The notes beneath the pieces were generated by a model that saw only the letters and a program-made list of their open reading frames with translations, did not search any database and was not told the DNA's origin. This document shows positions 6,908 to 8,161 of a stretch of 8,161 bases of DNA, piece after piece. Where the stretch lies: NCBI GenBank assembly GCA_002391185.1, contig DGRY01000013.1, forward strand, positions 1-8,161, written 5' to 3'. Positions within the stretch are counted from its first letter, which is position 1. Each line of letters begins with the position of its first letter. The position numbers and the translations under genes are program-made. This DNA comes from Prevotella sp. UBA4376 (GTDB taxonomy: Bacteria > Bacteroidota > Bacteroidia > Bacteroidales > Bacteroidaceae).

Positions 6908-7957
6908 ATGAAACACTACTTATACTTTGCATGGGTTATGCTCATGATATCAACTAACATCTTTGCCCAAGCACATAGCAATCAAGCTACAAAGGGAAAA
7001 CTCTTCAAAACACCATTTGTTCACGATCCGGTAATGGCGGTTGAAAACGGAGTCACATACATTTATGCTACTGGCATGGGAATAGACGAACTATCATCTA
7101 CTGATGGCATAAACTACAAAGCAGAAGGAAGCGTTCTGAAGAAGGTTCCAACATGGACCCACGATAGCGTGCCCGAATTTAAATACCACGTATGGGCTCC
7201 TGATATAATTAAATACCATGGCAAATGGTATATGGCTTACAGCTGCTCTTCTTTCGGAAAGAACACCTCTGCAATAGGTCTTTTGTCTAATAAAAGGCTC
7301 GCAGACAAAGACAGTTGGAAAGATGAGGGCTGCATTATAGCATCACGTGGTGCACGCGACAATTGGAATGCCATAGATCCCAACTTTGTTATCGATAAGA
7401 ACGACACTCCATGGCTGGTATTTGGTTCTTTCTGGGATGGAATACAGCTTGTGAAGCTCAACAATACCATGCACGTTGCCAAAGGAGAAAAACCTCGCAC
7501 CATTGCCCGACGCTTTGCCTTCAACACACGCGAAGTTCCTGAATCAGAAGGTGGACCAAAGAAACTTCTCCCAGGCAACTATAGCCTTAATGCAGGACAG
7601 AATGCCATTGAAGCTCCTTTCATTTTTAAGCACAACGGCTACTACTATCTCTTTGTTAGCTGGGACTATTGCTGCATGGGAGCAAAAAGCAGCTATAGAG
7701 TGGTTGTTGGCAGAAGTCGCAACATCGAAGGTCCATATCTTGACAATCGTGGCATCGACATGCTTAACGGAGGCGGATTACCAGTTATCGAAGGCGACAA
7801 AAAAACATTTGAGGCAGCAGGTCATTGCGCTGCATATACCATCGCCAACAAAGACTTTTTCATCTGCCATGGCTATGATATTGCTTTAGATGGCGCAGCC
7901 ACACTCATAAAGAAAGAAATTAAATGGGACAATAACGACTGGCCAATATTGCAATAA
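6908..7957 (+). CDS. GH43 arabinan endo-1,5-alpha-L-arabinosidase, single-domain ArbA-like (probably GH43_5)
   Basis: A 349-residue enzyme, close in length and sequence to Cellvibrio ArbA-type arabinanases. The signal peptide ends near NIFA/QA (after residue 20 or 22). There is no lipobox and no C-terminal sorting tail, so the mature protein is probably periplasmic. The triad can be read as D40 (FVHDPVM), D157 (NAIDPNF) and E235 (AIEAPFIF). H306 in AAGHCAAY matches the conserved metal-site histidine, although ArbA-type enzymes as I recall them have GHNSAY here. Other family motifs are VWAPDIIKYHGKWYMAYS, FGKNTSAIG, FGSFWDGIQLVKL, SWDYCC and VVGRSRNIEGPYLD. Its likely job is to shorten arabino-oligosaccharides imported by SusCD. 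Members of this subfamily can be endo- or exo-acting, so the mode is open. It begins 15 nt after the previous stop and is almost certainly co-transcribed. Confidence 0.92.
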   Translation: MKHYLYFAWVMLMISTNIFAQAHSNQATKGKLFKTPFVHDPVMAVENGVTYIYATGMGIDELSSTDGINYKAEGSVLKKVPTWTHDSVPEFKYHVWAPDIIKYHGKWYMAYSCSSFGKNTSAIGLLSNKRLADKDSWKDEGCIIASRGARDNWNAIDPNFVIDKNDTPWLVFGSFWDGIQLVKLNNTMHVAKGEKPRTIARRFAFNTREVPESEGGPKKLLPGNYSLNAGQNAIEAPFIFKHNGYYYLFVSWDYCCMGAKSSYRVVVGRSRNIEGPYLDNRGIDMLNGGGLPVIEGDKKTFEAAGHCAAYTIANKDFFICHGYDIALDGAATLIKKEIKWDNNDWPILQ

Positions 7958-7966
7958 CGCAGAAAG

Positions 7967-8001
7967 ATTGAAGTTTGAACATTGAACTTTGAGATTTGAA
8001 C
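7967..8001. repeat. 7-bp tandem repeat, consensus TTTGAAC (five units)
   Basis: Five consecutive heptamers, ATTGAAG, TTTGAAC, ATTGAAC, TTTGAGA and TTTGAAC, begin 10 nt after the last GH43 stop. A sixth, degenerate unit (TTTTTGC) may follow to 8008. It is A/T-rich and non-coding. It contains TTTG cores, but no TAnnTTTG box at the right spacing was seen, so it is not called a promoter. Confidence 0.75.
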
Positions 8002-8021
8002 TTTTTGCAACAAGAAACTCA

Positions 8022-8080
8022 AGCCGTAGGTTAGCCCTTCCCCTTTGGTAAGGGATGTGATAGGCTGTCTTTATCATTTA
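8022..8080 (+). terminator. Possible transcription terminator region of the operon (weak)
   Basis: Bases 8035-8042 (CCCTTCCC) pair with 8047-8054 (GGTAAGGG), with one mismatch and a CTTT loop. An outer AGCC/GGCT pair (8022-8025 with 8063-8066) could lengthen the structure across internal loops. T-rich sequence follows from 8068, but without a clean T run. It is the best termination candidate after the last gene, 65-110 nt beyond its stop. It could equally be part of a dispersed intergenic repeat. Confidence 0.35.
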
Positions 8081-8098
8081 TCATTTGTCAATTTTCAT
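8071..8098. repeat. Second 7-bp tandem repeat, consensus TTATCAT (four units)
   Basis: Four consecutive heptamers read TTATCAT, TTATCAT, TTGTCAA and TTTTCAT; the first two are identical. This tract has the same period as the one at 7967-8001 but a different unit, and lies about 70 nt from it. It is non-coding and A/T-rich. Confidence 0.65.
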
Positions 8099-8101
8099 TT
8101 A

Positions 8102-8116
8102 GCGGAGCGCGTCCGC
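8102..8116. repeat. Short GC-rich inverted repeat
   Basis: GCGGA (8102-8106) and TCCGC (8112-8116) are perfect reverse complements around a GCGCG centre. It lies exactly between the A/T-rich heptamer tract and the 11-bp repeat and contrasts sharply with the A/T-rich bases before it. Function is unknown. Confidence 0.5.
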
Positions 8117-8118
8117 GC

Positions 8119-8161
8119 ATTCCTTCGAGATGCCTCCTAAATGCCTCCGAGATGGTTTCGA
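8119..8161. repeat. Imperfect 11-bp tandem repeat, continues past the window end
   Basis: Four units in phase: ATTCCTTCGAG (8119-8129), ATGCCTCCTAA (8130-8140), ATGCCTCCGAG (8141-8151) and ATGGTTTCGA, cut at 8161. The two central units share ATGCCTCC exactly, and three of the four carry a CGA near their end. The array starts directly after the palindrome at 8102-8116. It is probably intergenic. Its true length is unknown because the window ends inside it. Confidence 0.65.

Larger units (their letters stand above)
1..7957 (+). other. Probable arabinan polysaccharide utilization locus (operon), 5' end outside window
   Basis: Five consecutive same-strand genes (SusC-like, SusD-like, surface glycan-binding lipoprotein, two GH43 enzymes) are separated by 47, 57, 80 and 15 nt. 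SusC/SusD pairs next to glycoside hydrolases define Bacteroidota polysaccharide utilization loci. Both enzymes resemble endo-1,5-alpha-L-arabinanases, so arabinan is the inferred substrate. None of the four gaps contains TTTG, the core of the Bacteroidota -33 box and part of its -7 box, which argues for one transcript from a promoter upstream of the window. No regulator (hybrid two-component, SusR or ECF/anti-sigma) and no separate debranching arabinofuranosidase is visible here. Either could lie upstream. Confidence 0.85.

Noticed and set aside
7476..7889. 137-residue + strand open frame inside the ArbA-like gene
   Set aside because: The overlapping real frame carries the catalytic residues and metal-site histidine; this one has no family features.
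8093..8161. Short minus-strand frames entering from the window end, which could be the C-terminus of a convergent gene
   Set aside because: Two minus-strand frames stay open for about 20-23 codons, but they cover the 11-bp repeat and palindrome, show no recognisable motif, and the period is not a multiple of three.
7967..8161. CRISPR array
   Set aside because: Repeat units are 7 and 11 bp without unique spacers, and no cas genes are present.

Overview
The window looks like a chromosomal segment of a gut or rumen Bacteroidota bacterium, most likely of the Prevotella/Segatella group. The signs are a SusC/SusD gene pair, lipoboxes on the SusD and binding proteins, A/T-rich leaders without Shine-Dalgarno sequences, and a terminal protein motif (FNLAGQRV...GIVIKNGKKFIKK) of the kind common on secreted Prevotella proteins. 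The genus is inferred from style, not from a marker gene.

Layout: five genes on the + strand with short gaps (47, 57, 80 and 15 nt) fill positions 1-7957. They are the C-terminal part of a SusC-like TonB-dependent transporter (cut by the window start), a SusD-like lipoprotein, a second surface lipoprotein with Ig-like repeats between two related end modules, a two-domain GH43 arabinanase of the Abn2 type, and a single-domain GH43 arabinanase of the ArbA type. No Bacteroidota-type TTTG promoter box was found in any of the four gaps, so the genes are probably one transcript. A 15-bp stem-loop lies between the binding protein and the first GH43 gene and could set a step in expression. The last 204 nt carry no convincing gene. 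They hold two 7-bp tandem repeat tracts, a weak terminator-like hairpin, a short GC-rich palindrome and an 11-bp tandem repeat that runs off the end.

How it works together (inferred from family knowledge): this is a polysaccharide utilization locus for alpha-1,5-linked L-arabinan, a pectin side chain. The surface lipoproteins and SusD capture the glycan. The larger GH43, possibly surface-exposed, cuts it, SusCD imports the oligosaccharides, and the smaller GH43, probably periplasmic, cuts them further. The system type is known. The less ordinary parts are the architecture of the binding protein, the inter-gene hairpin and the repeat-rich tail.
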